Assembly: GCF_002744175.1 (NCBI RefSeq)
Contig: NZ_NKHF01000041.1
Coordinates: forward strand, 38,284-102,283
Origin: Pseudoalteromonas piscicida
GTDB lineage: Bacteria > Pseudomonadota > Gammaproteobacteria > Enterobacterales > Alteromonadaceae
Direction of reading: 5' to 3'
DNA: 64,000 bases
Shown: in pieces, positions 8,416-18,499 of the stretch
Layout: the number at the start of each line of letters is the position of its first letter
How positions within the stretch are numbered: the first letter of the stretch is position 1
Program-made: the position numbers and the translations under genes
The notes under the pieces: generated by a model
Database searches by the model: none
Told to the model about the DNA's origin: nothing
The model's input: only the letters and a program-made list of their open reading frames with translations

Positions 8416-8465
8416 TCAGATGTGTATTTTGCATATCTACCAGTACACTACGCAGTAATTTTAAT

Positions 8466-8493
8466 AAAGTGAGGGTAATCTCACTTTTATTTT
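8466..8493 (+). terminator. Intrinsic terminator between bolA and fabV
   Basis: AAAGTGAG pairs with CTCACTTT around the loop GGTAAT, followed by a T-rich run. It lies 50 bases after bolA and 30 bases before fabV, so fabV must have a promoter overlapping or within this structure. Confidence 0.65.
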
Positions 8494-8520
8494 GTATCAA
8501 ATCAATGGATAGGATCTCTT

Positions 8521-9711
8521 ATGGTCATTAAACCAAAAATTCGTGGATTTATTTGTACCAATGCACATCCAGTAGGCTGTGCTGAGCATGTAAAAGAACA
8601 GATTGACTACGTAAAACAACATGGGCAAATCGAAAATGGCCCTAAGAATGTGTTAGTGATCGGTGCATCAACAGGTTACGGCTTGGCATCACGTATTACC
8701 GCCGCTTTTGGTGCAGGCGCGAAAACCCTAGGTATCTTTTTCGAAAAAGAAGGTACAGAGAAGAAAACTGCTTCTGCTGGTTGGTACAATACCGCTGCAT
8801 TTCAGCAAGCGGCTGAGGAAGCCGGGTTGTGGTCTAAGAATATCAACGGCGATGCGTTTTCTGATGAGCTAAAACAAAAAACCATCGAAACCATTAAAGC
8901 TGAACTTGGTAAAGTTGATTTAGTGGTATACAGCTTAGCGTCTCCTCGTCGTAAAGACCCTAAGTCTGACGAGGTTTATTCTTCGACACTTAAGCCTATC
9001 GGTTCTTCGATAACAACCAAAAACCTCAACACATCAAAGCGTATTATTGATGAAGTTACTGTTGAAGCTGCCAATGAAGAGGAAATTGCCAATACGGTTA
9101 AAGTGATGGGCGGCGAAGACTGGGAACTTTGGATCGACGCGCTGAAACAAGCTGATGTGTTAGCTGATGGCTTTAAGACAACTGCCTACACTTACATTGG
9201 TAAAGAACTTACTTGGCCTATTTACGGTCACGCGACGATCGGTAAAGCCAAAGAAGATTTAGACCGTGCAACACAAGCAATTCGTGAAGCAACGGCCGAT
9301 ATCAATGGTGAAGCTTATGTTTCTTCATTGAATGCTGTGGTAACTCAAGCAAGTTCGGCGATCCCGATTATGCCTTTATATATCTCTGCACTTTTCAAAG
9401 TGATGAAAGGGGATGGTACGTATGAAGGCACAATTGAGCAGATCCATGGCCTATTCACTGAAAACCTATACGGACAGTCACCACGCTTTGATGAAGGTGG
9501 TCATTTATTCCAAAACTATAAAGAGCTAGAAGACGGTGTTCAGGCTCGAGTGCAAACCATTTGGGATACCGTAGATACGGATACCATTGATGAATTGACG
9601 GATTATGTTGGCTATCACAACGAATTCTTGAAATTATTTGGTTTTGGTATCGACGGTGTTGATTATGACGCAGATGTGGATGCTGACGTAAAGATTAATC
9701 ACATACTCTAA
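8521..9711 (+). CDS. fabV: FabV-type trans-2-enoyl-ACP/CoA reductase (NADH)
   Basis: FabV catalyses the last reduction of fatty-acid elongation and replaces FabI in Vibrio, Pseudomonas and relatives; it is naturally insensitive to triclosan. The 396-residue length is standard for the family. The NAD-binding loop [13 protein letters not shown] lies at residues 47-58, and the long Tyr-(x8)-Lys active-site spacing characteristic of FabV is present as Tyr235 and Lys244, the same numbers as in characterised enzymes. It is a monocistronic gene flanked by terminators on both sides. Confidence 0.95.
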   Translation: MVIKPKIRGFICTNAHPVGCAEHVKEQIDYVKQHGQIENGPKNVLVIGASTGYGLASRITAAFGAGAKTLGIFFEKEGTEKKTASAGWYNTAAFQQAAEEAGLWSKNINGDAFSDELKQKTIETIKAELGKVDLVVYSLASPRRKDPKSDEVYSSTLKPIGSSITTKNLNTSKRIIDEVTVEAANEEEIANTVKVMGGEDWELWIDALKQADVLADGFKTTAYTYIGKELTWPIYGHATIGKAKEDLDRATQAIREATADINGEAYVSSLNAVVTQASSAIPIMPLYISALFKVMKGDGTYEGTIEQIHGLFTENLYGQSPRFDEGGHLFQNYKELEDGVQARVQTIWDTVDTDTIDELTDYVGYHNEFLKLFGFGIDGVDYDADVDADVKINHIL

Positions 9712-9783
9712 GGTTAGTTAGGGGGAGGGGAGAGTGCCCTTATTGTTTGTGACACTCACCTTTTATTTTCTCCATACTTGGAA

Positions 9784-9815
9784 AACTTGGTTGCCGCAGC
9801 GCAGGTAGCCAAGTT
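9784..9815. other. Hairpin downstream of fabV
   Basis: AACTTGG at 9784-9790 pairs with CCAAGTT at 9809-9815, with further pairing inside (GCC/GGT-like and GC/GC). There is no following T run, so it may be an RNA-stabilising 3' structure or an accessory of the terminator that follows. Confidence 0.4.
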
Positions 9816-9828
9816 GAATATGCTGAAT

Positions 9829-9870
9829 AAAAAAATGGGTGAGGTACTACCGTACTTCACCCATTTTTTT
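9829..9870. terminator. Strong bidirectional terminator after fabV
   Basis: A near-perfect stem pairs 9830-9847 with 9852-9869, including TGGGTGA with TCACCCA and GTAC with GTAC around a TACC loop. A six-base A run on the left and T run on the right make it effective in both orientations. Confidence 0.9.
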
Positions 9871-10279
9871 ATTCGGTCATTATTATCATGCGTTAATAAA
9901 AATCTGAGTCACTATTCGAATTTTGCTTATTTTTCGATAATCGAGTAAGAAAAATTTTATCTATGCAACTTTGGTCTATACTCCTTCCAGTGATGGATTT
10001 TTCAACTAATCTAAATCCACGTTAAAGTCGTATTAATTTCATAATTCCACTCGCATACTCAGTACGATTAATGTTAAAATCAGAGAAATATGTGAGGACT
10101 TTTATCACGACGCTGCTTTTTTGTGCGCGTTGAGGGGTATTTTGGCAGGGCTTGTTTGGGAACCCTATCCGGACTCATAACTTACTGCTCTTTATACCTA
10201 ATACTTAGTACAAACGAGGTGGCGCTGTGGTGACTAAAGATATTTTCAGTTTCTTTCCGTTAATGTAATGCAAGTGCGT
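9871..10279. other. Long upstream region of the nqr operon, no gene seen
   Basis: About 400 bases lie between the fabV terminator and nqrA without a credible open frame. The left half is AT-rich and the right half contains a G-rich stretch around 10130-10175 with a small AGGG/CCCT hairpin. The nqr promoter and its regulatory sites are expected here, but I could not place -35 and -10 boxes with confidence. No clear Shine-Dalgarno sequence precedes either candidate nqrA start. Confidence 0.5.
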
Positions 10280-11623
10280 ATGATCAACATAAAAAAAGGT
10301 CTGGACTTACCAATAGAGGGCGCACCTCAGCAAGTTATTCATGATGGTTCTGCTGTCAAACGAGTGGCTGTGCTAGGTGAAGAATTCATCGGTATGCGTC
10401 CTACCATGCATGTTCGTGTGGATGACCAAGTCAAAAAAGGCCAAGTTCTTTTTGAAGATAAAAAGAACCCAGGCGTCAAGTTTACTGCGCCAGCTTCTGG
10501 TGTAGTTAAAGAAATCAACCGTGGTGCTAAGCGTGTACTTCAGTCCGTTGTGATCGAAGTTCAAGGCGACGAGCAAATCACTTTTGAGAAGTTTTCGGCT
10601 GCTGAACTAAGCAACCTAGACTCTGATAAAGTGAAGGAAGTGCTAATCGAATCTGGTCAGTGGCCAGCCCTTCGTGCACGTCCATTTAGCCGTGTCGCTG
10701 TGCCAAGTGCAACACCAAGCTCAATCTTTGTGACAGCAACAGATACTAATCCGTTGGCAGCAGATCCTGCTGTTATCATCGCAGAAAACGTGGAAGCGTT
10801 TGAAGCGGGTCTAGCGGTAGTATCACGTCTGACTGAAGGCAAAGTATTTGTGTGTAAGAAGGCCGGTGCTAACGTACCAAGCTCTTCAATCTCACAAGTA
10901 GAAGTACATGAGTTTGCAGGTGTTCACCCAGCAGGTAACGTAGGCACTCACATTCACTTCCTAGATTCTGTAGGCACAAACAAGCAAGTTTGGCACCTTG
11001 GTTATCAAGATGTCATCGCGTTTGGTAAATTGTTCCTAACAGGTGAAATCTATTCAGACAGAGTAGTTGCGCTAGCAGGACCTCGAGTTAAGAATCCTCG
11101 TCTAGTGAAAACTCAAGTCGGTGCGTCGCTAACAGATTTAGTTGCAGGCGAGCTTGAAGACGGTGATAACCGAGTCATTTCTGGCTCTGTGTTAGCTGGT
11201 AAAACAGCAACCGGACCTCATGCTTACCTTGGTCGTTACCATACTCAAGTTTCAGTATTACTTGAAGGTCGTGAGAAAGAGCTGTTTGGCTGGATCGCAC
11301 CGGGTAGTGACAAATTCTCAGTGACACGTACATTCATTTCACACTTAGCACCTAGCCGTTTGTTCAAAATGACAACGTCTACAGGTGGCTCTAAGCGTGC
11401 AATGGTACCAATCGGTAACTATGAGCGTGTTATGCCACTCGATATTTTGCCAACACTATTATTGCGTGATCTTATTTCACGTGATTTAGACTCTGCGATT
11501 TCGTTAGGTGCACTAGAGCTAGATGAAGAAGATTTAGCACTATGTACTTATGTATGTCCGGGCAAATATGAGTACGGTTCAATCCTACGCGATTGCCTGA
11601 CTACTATCGAGAAGGAAGGTTAA
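10280..11623 (+). CDS. nqrA: Na+-translocating NADH:quinone reductase subunit A
   Basis: NqrA is the cytoplasmic-side subunit associated with ubiquinone reduction in the six-subunit sodium-pumping NADH dehydrogenase. The sequence beginning [12 protein letters not shown] and the segments [24 protein letters not shown] and [16 protein letters not shown] match Vibrio NqrA closely. An in-frame ATG at 10268 would add four residues; I chose 10280 because family members start at that point. Neither has a strong ribosome site. It is the first of six contiguous genes, ending two bases before nqrB. The 447-residue length is normal. Confidence 0.95.
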   Translation: MINIKKGLDLPIEGAPQQVIHDGSAVKRVAVLGEEFIGMRPTMHVRVDDQVKKGQVLFEDKKNPGVKFTAPASGVVKEINRGAKRVLQSVVIEVQGDEQITFEKFSAAELSNLDSDKVKEVLIESGQWPALRARPFSRVAVPSATPSSIFVTATDTNPLAADPAVIIAENVEAFEAGLAVVSRLTEGKVFVCKKAGANVPSSSISQVEVHEFAGVHPAGNVGTHIHFLDSVGTNKQVWHLGYQDVIAFGKLFLTGEIYSDRVVALAGPRVKNPRLVKTQVGASLTDLVAGELEDGDNRVISGSVLAGKTATGPHAYLGRYHTQVSVLLEGREKELFGWIAPGSDKFSVTRTFISHLAPSRLFKMTTSTGGSKRAMVPIGNYERVMPLDILPTLLLRDLISRDLDSAISLGALELDEEDLALCTYVCPGKYEYGSILRDCLTTIEKEG

Positions 11624-11625
11624 AA

Positions 11626-12828
11626 ATGGCCTTAAAGAAATTTTTAGAAGACATTGAACCTCACTTTGAACCTGGTGGTAAACACGAGAAGTGGTACGCG
11701 CTTTATGAAGCCGTAGCAACTATCTTTTATACTCCAGGTTATGTAAACAAAGGTGCAACGCACGTTCGTGATAACATCGACCTAAAACGTATTATGATTT
11801 TAGTGTGGATGGCGACGTTCCCAGCGATGTTCTTTGGTATGTTCAACATCGGTCACCAAGCTGCGATGGCACTAGGTAATGGTTTTGAACTGGCAAACAC
11901 ATGGCAGGTAGCTATTTTCCAAGCGCTTGGTGGTGAGTTAACTGCTGATGCAGGTTGGGGCGCCAAGATGTTCTATGGTGCGTGTTTCTTCCTCCCTATT
12001 TATGCGACGGTTTTTGCTGTTGGTGGTTTCTGGGAAGTATTATTTGCATCGGTACGTAAGCACGAAGTGAACGAAGGTTTCTTCGTAACGTCAGTACTGT
12101 TTGCGCTGATCCTGCCTGCGACGATCCCACTTTGGCAAGCCGCTTTAGGTATTACGTTTGGTGTTGTTATCGCGAAGGAAATCTTTGGTGGTACAGGCCG
12201 TAACTTCCTAAACCCAGCACTTGCTGGCCGTGCGTTCCTATTCTTTGCTTATCCAGCTGATATTTCTGGTGATACAGTGTGGACTGCCGTTGACTCGTTC
12301 TCTGGTGCCACTTACTTAGGTCAAGCGACTGCAGGTTCACTAGACTATAGCAACATGGACCTTTGGTTTAACGCATTCTACGGCTTTATTCAAGGCTCTG
12401 TAGGTGAAACATCAACGCTAGCAATCTTACTTGGTGGTTTGTTCCTGATTTATGTTCGTATCGCTTCATGGCGCATCGTACTAGGTACATTCATTGGTAT
12501 GGTTGTAATGTCATTCGTTCTAAATGCAATTGGTTCTGAAACAAATGCTGCGTTTGCTATGCCTTGGCACTGGCACTTAGTACTTGGTGGTTTTGCATTT
12601 GGTATGTTCTTTATGGCAACAGACCCTGTATCTGCGTCTTTCACAGACAAAGGTAAGTGGTTATACGGTGCGCTAATCGGTGTAATGGTTGTGCTTATCC
12701 GTGTTGTTAACCCGGCATACCCAGAGGGCATGATGTTAGCTATCCTATTCGCTAACCTTTTTGCTCCACTATTCGACCACTTCGTAGTGCAGTCAAATGT
12801 GAAGAGGAGATTGGCACGTGTCAACTAA
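11626..12828 (+). CDS. nqrB: Na+-translocating NADH:quinone reductase subunit B
   Basis: NqrB is a membrane subunit that carries a covalently bound FMN and riboflavin and takes part in sodium translocation. The 400-residue protein has about ten helices and the flavinylation motif SGAT in [10 protein letters not shown]; the acceptor Thr is residue 229, with FMN added by ApbE, which is encoded downstream. Other landmarks are [20 protein letters not shown] and [20 protein letters not shown] ribosome site precedes the ATG at 11626; the reading frame is open further upstream inside nqrA but family members start here. Its end overlaps nqrC by 11 bases. Confidence 0.96.
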   Translation: MALKKFLEDIEPHFEPGGKHEKWYALYEAVATIFYTPGYVNKGATHVRDNIDLKRIMILVWMATFPAMFFGMFNIGHQAAMALGNGFELANTWQVAIFQALGGELTADAGWGAKMFYGACFFLPIYATVFAVGGFWEVLFASVRKHEVNEGFFVTSVLFALILPATIPLWQAALGITFGVVIAKEIFGGTGRNFLNPALAGRAFLFFAYPADISGDTVWTAVDSFSGATYLGQATAGSLDYSNMDLWFNAFYGFIQGSVGETSTLAILLGGLFLIYVRIASWRIVLGTFIGMVVMSFVLNAIGSETNAAFAMPWHWHLVLGGFAFGMFFMATDPVSASFTDKGKWLYGALIGVMVVLIRVVNPAYPEGMMLAILFANLFAPLFDHFVVQSNVKRRLARVN

Positions 12829-13567
12829 TAATGAATCAATGGGCAAGACGCTCGGCGTAGTTGTTGGCTTATGTTTAGTGTGTGCAATCGTAGTATCTTT
12901 TGCTTCGGTTCAGCTTCGTCCTATGCAGCAAGCAAACAAAAACGAAGATATTCAACGCAACATTTTAGCCGTTGCAGGCTTCGATAAAGTTAAAAATGTA
13001 TCTGAAATTTTTAACCAAAACATCGAGTCACGCGTTGTTAGTCTTAAAACGGGTGAGTTTGTAGAAGACGTTAAAGCAGAGTCTTTTGACTTTGAAGCGA
13101 CTAAGTTTGATGCCAAACGTAGTTACAAGCTTTCAAAAGAAGAAGATAAAGCGGGTATTCAACGTATCACGAATAACTCTCCGGTTTATTTTGCAAAAGA
13201 TGACCAAGGTAAAGTGTCTACAATCATTCTACCAATCCAAGGTTATGGCCTTTGGGGTGTGATGTATGGTTTCCTTGCACTTGAAGCTGATGGTGAGACG
13301 ATTAAGTCAATCAACTTTTATAAGCACAGCGAAACTCCAGGTCTTGGTGGCGAAATCCAAAACCCTAAGTGGACTGCACTTTGGGATGGTAAAGCGCTTC
13401 CTATTGACGTAGTTAAAGGTAGTGCTGGCGGAAACGAACACAAGGTAGACGGTCTATCTGGTGCAACACTAACGTCTAATGGTGTTGATCACACAGTTGA
13501 TTTCTGGACAAGCGACAAAGCGTTTGGTCCATTCCTTGCGAAAGTACGTAAAGGAGCATTGAACTAA
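12818..13567 (+). CDS. nqrC: Na+-translocating NADH:quinone reductase subunit C
   Basis: NqrC has a single N-terminal membrane helix (about residues 10-28) and a periplasmic FMN-binding domain. The covalent FMN site is the SGAT motif in [11 protein letters not shown], with Thr217 as acceptor. The start codon is GTG at 12818, preceded by GAGGAGA inside the end of nqrB, so translation is probably coupled. The gene ends in a TAATG overlap with nqrD. The 249-residue length is slightly shorter than in Vibrio. Together with NqrB this explains why apbE is kept next to the operon. Confidence 0.96.
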   Translation: MSTNNESMGKTLGVVVGLCLVCAIVVSFASVQLRPMQQANKNEDIQRNILAVAGFDKVKNVSEIFNQNIESRVVSLKTGEFVEDVKAESFDFEATKFDAKRSYKLSKEEDKAGIQRITNNSPVYFAKDDQGKVSTIILPIQGYGLWGVMYGFLALEADGETIKSINFYKHSETPGLGGEIQNPKWTALWDGKALPIDVVKGSAGGNEHKVDGLSGATLTSNGVDHTVDFWTSDKAFGPFLAKVRKGALN

Positions 13568-14199
13568 TGGCTAATGCAAAAGAAATGAAGGAAGTCTTGT
13601 TTGGTCCTGTTTTTGCGAACAACCCAATTGCGTTGCAAGTACTGGGTATCTGTTCTGCACTAGCGGTAACATCAAGCCTTAAAAATGCACTTATCATGTC
13701 AATTGCATTGACTTTGGTTACTGCGTTTTCAAGTTTATTTATCTCAATGATCCGTAACCACATTCCTTCAAGTGTGCGTATCATTGTACAAATGACGATT
13801 ATTGCATCTCTAGTAATCGTTGTAGACCAAGTGCTTCAAGCCGTTGTTTACTCAACAGCAAAAGAGCTATCGACGTTCATCGGTCTTATCATTACTAACT
13901 GTATCGTAATGGGCCGTGCAGAAGCCTATGCAATGAAGTCACCACCAACGATGTCATTCCTTGATGGTATCGGTAACGGTCTAGGTTACTCTGTTGTGCT
14001 TCTAACTGTTGGCTTTATCCGTGAACTATTCGGTGCTGGCACATTGTTCGGTGTTGAGATCCTACCGCTTATCTCTGAAGGTGGTTGGTATCAGCCTATG
14101 GGTCTACTAGTTATGCCGTTCAGCTCATTCTTCATCGTTGGTGCTTTCATTTGGGCACTACGTACTTGGAAGAAAGAGCAAGTAGAAGCGAAGGCATAA
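13567..14199 (+). CDS. nqrD: Na+-translocating NADH:quinone reductase subunit D
   Basis: NqrD is a six-helix integral membrane subunit related to RnfE; with NqrE it holds an iron centre in the membrane between their half-helices. The 210-residue sequence contains the family segments [24 protein letters not shown] and [19 protein letters not shown], including the conserved NC pair. It shares one base with nqrC (TAATG) and is followed ten bases later by nqrE behind a GGGGAGAG ribosome site. Confidence 0.96.
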   Translation: MANAKEMKEVLFGPVFANNPIALQVLGICSALAVTSSLKNALIMSIALTLVTAFSSLFISMIRNHIPSSVRIIVQMTIIASLVIVVDQVLQAVVYSTAKELSTFIGLIITNCIVMGRAEAYAMKSPPTMSFLDGIGNGLGYSVVLLTVGFIRELFGAGTLFGVEILPLISEGGWYQPMGLLVMPFSSFFIVGAFIWALRTWKKEQVEAKA

Positions 14200-14209
14200 G
14201 GGGAGAGAG

Positions 14210-14818
14210 ATGGAACAATATATCAATTTATTCATAAAAGCGGTTTTCATTGAAAACTTAGCTTTATCTTTCTTCTTAGGTATGTGTACTTTCTTGGCAG
14301 TATCTAAGAAAGTAACTACATCACTAGGTCTAGGTATTGCGGTAGTTGTAGTACTTGGTATTTCTGTACCAGTTAACAACCTTGTTTATCACGCAGTATT
14401 GGCACCAGGTGCGCTTGAGTGGTTAGGCTTCGCAGAAGTGGATCTTAGCTTCTTACGCTTCTTGACGTTTATCGGTGTAATCGCAGCACTTGTTCAAATT
14501 CTAGAAATGACATTGGATAAGTTCTTCCCTGCACTATATAACGCACTTGGTATTTTCCTACCACTAATCACAGTAAACTGTGCGATTTTTGGTGCGGTAT
14601 CATTCATGGTTGAACGTAACTTAAACTTCGGTGAGTCGGTAGTTTATGGTCTAGGTTCAGGTGTGGGCTGGGCACTTGCTATCGTATTGTTAGCGGGTAT
14701 TCGTGAGAAGATGAAGTATGCAGACGTTCCAGATGGACTACGCGGCTTAGGTATTACCTTTGTGACTGTAGGTCTGATGGGCTTTGGCTTCATGTCATTC
14801 TCTGGTATTTCACTGTAA
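14210..14818 (+). CDS. nqrE: Na+-translocating NADH:quinone reductase subunit E
   Basis: NqrE is the membrane partner of NqrD, homologous to RnfA, with an inverted topology relative to NqrD. The 202-residue protein starts [26 protein letters not shown] and contains the [12 protein letters not shown] segment with the conserved NC pair, both of which are typical. The conserved cysteines near residues 26 and 120 match those proposed to bind the intramembrane iron centre. The gene is placed between nqrD and nqrF with short gaps and good ribosome sites. Confidence 0.96.
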   Translation: MEQYINLFIKAVFIENLALSFFLGMCTFLAVSKKVTTSLGLGIAVVVVLGISVPVNNLVYHAVLAPGALEWLGFAEVDLSFLRFLTFIGVIAALVQILEMTLDKFFPALYNALGIFLPLITVNCAIFGAVSFMVERNLNFGESVVYGLGSGVGWALAIVLLAGIREKMKYADVPDGLRGLGITFVTVGLMGFGFMSFSGISL

Positions 14819-14838
14819 GGTAGCGAGGAAACTATACG

Positions 14839-16065
14839 ATGGAAACTATTGTATTAGGCGTAAGCATGTTCATCGCTATCGTTGTGATGTTAGTGCTTAT
14901 TATCATTGCAGCGAAATCGAAGCTTGTAGCAAGCGGTGACGTGACAATTGATATTAATGGCGATCCTGAAAAAGCGATCAAGACACCTGCTGGCGGTAAG
15001 CTACTAGGTGCACTTGCAAACGCAGGTATTTTCGTATCGTCAGCGTGTGGTGGTGGTGGCTCATGTGGCCAGTGTCGCGTACATGTTAAAGAGGGTGGTG
15101 GTGACATTCTACCAACCGAACTTGACCACATCTCTAAAGGTGAAGCGCGTGAAGGCTGTCGTCTAGCGTGTCAGGTTAATGTTAAAAACGACATGGAAAT
15201 CGAAGTTGAAGAATCAATCTTCGGTGTTAAAAAGTGGGAATGTACTGTTATCTCTAACGATAACAAAGCAACCTTCATCAAGGAGCTTAAGCTTGGCATC
15301 CCTGAAGGTGAAGTTGTACCTTTCCGTGCTGGTGGTTACATTCAGATTGAAGCACCTGCTCACCATGTTAAATATGCAGACTATGATATTCCTGAAGAAT
15401 ATCGTGCTGACTGGGAGCGTTTTGGCTTCTTTAAGCTAGAGTCTAAAGTTGACGAAGAAACGATCCGTGCATACTCAATGGCTAACTACCCAGAAGAGTT
15501 TGGCATCATCATGCTAAACGTACGTATCGCAACTCCGCCGCCAAATAACCTAACATTGCCTTGTGGTAAGATGTCATCGTACATTTGGTCACTTAAAGAA
15601 GGTGATAAGGTGACTATTTCTGGTCCATTCGGTGAATTCTTCGCGAAAGACACTGATGCAGAAATGGTATTCGTTGGTGGTGGTGCTGGTATGGCGCCAA
15701 TGCGTTCACACATTTTCGATCAGCTTAAGCGTCTAAACTCTAAGCGTAAGATGTCTTTCTGGTACGGTGCTCGTTCTAAGCGTGAAATGTTCTACGTGGA
15801 AGACTTTGACGGTCTAGCAGAAGAAAATGATAACTTCGAATGGCATGTTGCACTTTCTGATCCTCAACCAGAGGATAACTGGGAAGGTTACACTGGCTTC
15901 ATCCACAACGTACTTTATGAAAACTACTTGAAAGATCATGAAGCACCTGAAGATTGTGAGTTCTACATGTGTGGTCCTCCAATGATGAACGCGGCAGTTA
16001 TTAACATGCTTAAAGACTTAGGTGTTGAAGACGAAAACATCCTACTTGATGACTTCGGTGGTTAA
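14839..16065 (+). CDS. nqrF: Na+-translocating NADH:quinone reductase subunit F
   Basis: NqrF is the NADH-oxidising entry subunit, with one N-terminal helix, a ferredoxin-like domain and a ferredoxin-NADP reductase-like domain. Visible motifs are the 2Fe-2S ligands in [12 protein letters not shown] plus the later CRLAC cysteine (residues about 70-112), the FAD-binding RAYSMANYP, the NAD-binding [12 protein letters not shown] and the C-terminal CGPPMMN with LLDDFGG. The 408-residue length is normal. It is the last of the six subunit genes and is followed by a strong terminator, so apbE and nqrM are probably expressed from another promoter or by read-through. Confidence 0.97.
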   Translation: METIVLGVSMFIAIVVMLVLIIIAAKSKLVASGDVTIDINGDPEKAIKTPAGGKLLGALANAGIFVSSACGGGGSCGQCRVHVKEGGGDILPTELDHISKGEAREGCRLACQVNVKNDMEIEVEESIFGVKKWECTVISNDNKATFIKELKLGIPEGEVVPFRAGGYIQIEAPAHHVKYADYDIPEEYRADWERFGFFKLESKVDEETIRAYSMANYPEEFGIIMLNVRIATPPPNNLTLPCGKMSSYIWSLKEGDKVTISGPFGEFFAKDTDAEMVFVGGGAGMAPMRSHIFDQLKRLNSKRKMSFWYGARSKREMFYVEDFDGLAEENDNFEWHVALSDPQPEDNWEGYTGFIHNVLYENYLKDHEAPEDCEFYMCGPPMMNAAVINMLKDLGVEDENILLDDFGG

Positions 16066-16103
16066 TTAGGTTTCGGTCTAACAATGAACTTAAGTTAGAA
16101 TAT

Positions 16104-16142
16104 AAGCCCTCAAGCAAAACCTTTTGCTCGAGGGCTTTTTTA
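16104..16142 (+). terminator. Intrinsic terminator of the nqr operon
   Basis: AGCCCTC-A-AGCAAAA pairs with TTTTGCT-C-GAGGGCT around CC, followed by a run of T residues. It lies about 40 bases after nqrF. Confidence 0.9.
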
Positions 16143-16173
16143 TACCCGTTGCTACTAAACTCAGGAAGTTCTG

Positions 16174-17205
16174 ATGCAAGCAAGTTACGCTTTTTTATCT
16201 CGATTTATTATCATTTCGTTTTTATTCGTTTTTTTAGCAGGATGCCAAGACGCAAAACCTGAAGCCAAGGAAATTGTACTGTCTGGTAAAACTATGGGCA
16301 CGACCTACAACATAAAGGTATTTCCTGGTGAAAAGCCGCTTTCACAATCACAACTACACGATGAGGTTGAGCAAGCATTAAAGGTTGTTAACCAATCTAT
16401 GTCTACCTATATTCCAGATTCTGAGATTAACCAGTTCAACCGTTTAGCCGCAAATACCGTTATGCCTATCAGTGAAGACTTTCGCTTGGTTGTTGCAGAA
16501 TCTATCCGTCTTGGAAAGTCGACTAAAACGCTTGATGTTACGATGGGGCCGCTTATCGATTTGTGGGGATTTGGTCCTGACAAGAGACCAACAATGCGTC
16601 CGTCACAGGCTGAGTTAGACGATATGCGTACTCGTATCGGTGTCGATAAGCTTATTTTAAATGACCGTGGTCTTGCGAAAACAGTTGTGGGGCTTGAATT
16701 ATCATTCTCTGCAACTGCTAAAGGTTATGGCATAGATAAGGTCGCTGAGGTGATTGAGAGTCATGATATTCATGACTATATGGTTGAGATCGGCGGCGAA
16801 CTCCGCGTTTCTGGTAAAAAGCCGGATGGTGAGTGGCGTATTGCCATCGAAAAGCCCGACGCGCCTGTTGGTCAACGTCAAATTCACCGCGTTATCGAAC
16901 CTGGTAATAATGGCATTGCTACCTCCGGTGACTACCGTATTTTTTATGAAATGGATGGTGAAACTTTTACACACCTTATTGACCCTACAACGGGTCGCCC
17001 AGTTAAGCATGAGTTAGTGTCGGTAACGGTACTGCATCCATCTGCAATGACAGCTGATGGCTTAGCGACTGCATTGACTGTGATGGGCACGGAGCGTGCA
17101 AAAGCGTATGCGCAACAGCACCAGTTACCTGTATATTTGATGTACAAGAGTTCTGAGGGCATAAAGAGCTACGCAAGCGACGCATTTCAGCCATACTTGA
17201 ATTAA
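16174..17205 (+). CDS. apbE: FAD:protein FMN transferase ApbE (lipoprotein)
   Basis: ApbE transfers FMN from FAD to threonine in SGAT-type motifs of exported or membrane proteins; NqrB and NqrC just upstream are its expected substrates. The 343-residue protein has a lipoprotein signal ending VFLAGC (Cys near residue 24). Family features include the GKTMGTTYNIKVF strand, the SFSATAKGYGIDKVAE segment, EIGGELRVSGKKPDG and HLIDPTTGRPV near the Mg2+ site, followed by ADGLATALTVMG. It sits outside the nqr terminator but on the same strand, followed by nqrM. Confidence 0.95.
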   Translation: MQASYAFLSRFIIISFLFVFLAGCQDAKPEAKEIVLSGKTMGTTYNIKVFPGEKPLSQSQLHDEVEQALKVVNQSMSTYIPDSEINQFNRLAANTVMPISEDFRLVVAESIRLGKSTKTLDVTMGPLIDLWGFGPDKRPTMRPSQAELDDMRTRIGVDKLILNDRGLAKTVVGLELSFSATAKGYGIDKVAEVIESHDIHDYMVEIGGELRVSGKKPDGEWRIAIEKPDAPVGQRQIHRVIEPGNNGIATSGDYRIFYEMDGETFTHLIDPTTGRPVKHELVSVTVLHPSAMTADGLATALTVMGTERAKAYAQQHQLPVYLMYKSSEGIKSYASDAFQPYLN

Positions 17206-17305
17206 GCAGTGCATCACCCCATAATTTAATTGTGAGTGACGTCATGAAAGCGTATAATTTGTCCGTCGTCACTCAATTCAATGTAGTAATAAAAGGGGCT
17301 AGATA

Positions 17306-17518
17306 ATGTCTTTATTCCTCCTTACTTTCGGTTTACTTATGCTTATCGCTGTCGCGATGGCTGTAGGCGTTATCGTGCAAAAGAAATCTATGGCCAGTAG
17401 TTGTGGTGGGTTAGGCTCAATGGGCATTGATAAAATCTGTGATTGCGACGACCCTTGTGACAAACGTAAAAAGCGGTTGGCAAAAGAAGAGATGTGGAAA
17501 GAAAACCAGATCCTTTAA
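17306..17518 (+). CDS. nqrM: Na+-NQR maturation factor NqrM (DUF539)
   Basis: NqrM is a small membrane protein needed for assembly of a functional Na+-NQR, thought to deliver iron to the NqrD/NqrE centre. The 70-residue sequence has one N-terminal membrane helix (residues 3-27) followed by a cysteine-rich tail: SSCGGLGSMGIDKICDCDDPCD with four or five conserved Cys, and a basic C terminus. Position after apbE and the Cys pattern make the identification strong. It is preceded by a 100-base gap that may hold its own promoter and followed by a hairpin terminator. Confidence 0.94.
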   Translation: MSLFLLTFGLLMLIAVAMAVGVIVQKKSMASSCGGLGSMGIDKICDCDDPCDKRKKRLAKEEMWKENQIL

Positions 17519-17538
17519 GCATCGAAATAATCTAATCG

Positions 17539-17566
17539 AAAACGCAAGCTAAGCTTGCGTTTTTGC
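17539..17566 (+). terminator. Intrinsic terminator after nqrM
   Basis: AAACGCAAG pairs with CTTGCGTTT around CTAAG, followed by further T residues. It is 20 bases after the nqrM stop. Confidence 0.85.
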
Positions 17567-17598
17567 GTTTTGGTTAACGAATTACAGGAACAGTAGCA

Positions 17599-18198
17599 AT
17601 GCAGCGACAGTTATACTTTGTTCGTCATGGTGAAACGACCATGCCTAGGCATTTGCTTGGTGTCACCGACCCTGAGCTTAGTCCCATAGGCGCCCAGCAA
17701 TTGCTGCAATCGTTAACTGGCCTAGTTGGGGTGAAACGTATTATTAGTTCGCCACGAAAGCGCTGTCTAAATATCTCTAACGTCTTTGCAGCGCAGCATC
17801 AACTCGACCTTGAAATCGAGCCCAATCTTGCCGAATTTGACTTTGGATTATGGGATGGAAAACCCTACGATGTGCTTTGGCGCGAAACGCAATCTCCGAG
17901 TATTGGCGATTTTTGGCAAAACCCCTGGCAGCACACTCCCCCAAAGGGTGAATCAATGCATGAATTTCATCATCGGGTGACAAGTTGGTGGCGTGGTATT
18001 TTGAATTCGCCTAGTGAAGAGTGTGTCGCCGTCGTAGCACATGCAGGAGTTATAAAAGCGCTTATTGCTCTTATTCTTGGCTTGCCAGCTGAATTCACAG
18101 CACACCAATCAAGGCTAGATATCCCTTATGCGGGTATCGTAAAAGTTGAGGTATTTTACGACGACGATCAAACAGCTTGGTCAAAAGTTGTATTTTAG
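17599..18198 (+). CDS. cobC: Histidine phosphatase, probable alpha-ribazole-5'-phosphatase CobC
   Basis: The 199-residue protein is a phosphoglycerate-mutase-like phosphatase with the catalytic FVRHGET at residues 7-13 (phospho-acceptor His) and a second His in VVAHAGVIKAL near residue 150. In cobalamin synthesis CobC removes phosphate from alpha-ribazole phosphate or adenosylcobalamin phosphate. The assignment rests mainly on position, immediately before a cobalamin riboswitch and eight cobalamin genes. The gene lies upstream of the riboswitch and so would not be controlled by it. A different small-molecule phosphatase role is possible. Confidence 0.78.
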   Translation: MQRQLYFVRHGETTMPRHLLGVTDPELSPIGAQQLLQSLTGLVGVKRIISSPRKRCLNISNVFAAQHQLDLEIEPNLAEFDFGLWDGKPYDVLWRETQSPSIGDFWQNPWQHTPPKGESMHEFHHRVTSWWRGILNSPSEECVAVVAHAGVIKALIALILGLPAEFTAHQSRLDIPYAGIVKVEVFYDDDQTAWSKVVF

Positions 18199-18230
18199 AC
18201 GTCTAGACTTCATAATATTGCAAATTTCGT

Positions 18231-18330
18231 GATAGGCAGATATTGGGAATGAGGTGTGAGTCCTCAACTGTCCCCGCAACTGTAAGTGCTTGAGCCTAGT
18301 CTCTTGCATAAGTCAGATACCAAGGCCTAT
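18231..18330 (+). promoter_or_regulatory. Cobalamin riboswitch
   Basis: The aptamer is recognisable from GGGAATGAGGTG, then AGTCCTCAACTGTCCCCGCAACTGTAAG-type core sequence (in part at 18244-18288) and an AGCCTAGTCT-like arm. The closing P1 stem is ATAGGC at 18232-18237 with GCCTAT at 18325-18330. Between it and btuD (18331-18499) are further inverted repeats, including GGAT/ATCC and two CTTAAG words, which could be the expression platform; no clear terminator was identified. It should repress the transport and salvage operon when adenosylcobalamin is plentiful. Confidence 0.93.
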
Positions 18331-18499
18331 TTACATAGCCTGAGTTTTGGATGAAAAACGAGCTATCCGAAGGTCAGATTATTTACTTAAGCGGGCAGAC
18401 TTAAGCCAAAGTAGCAGTTTCTTTTATAGCAATTTACTTCCTTAAATTGAGTAAGTTGATATAAGTGCTGTGTCTTTGCCGTGCCCAATCAGAGGTGCT

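Noticed and set aside
16174..17518. apbE and nqrM as an unusual linkage to nqr
   Set aside because: Both are established maturation factors of Na+-NQR and often lie next to the operon.
18331..18499. Terminator-type expression platform of the B12 riboswitch
   Set aside because: Inverted repeats exist but none has a T tract, so the mechanism cannot be assigned.
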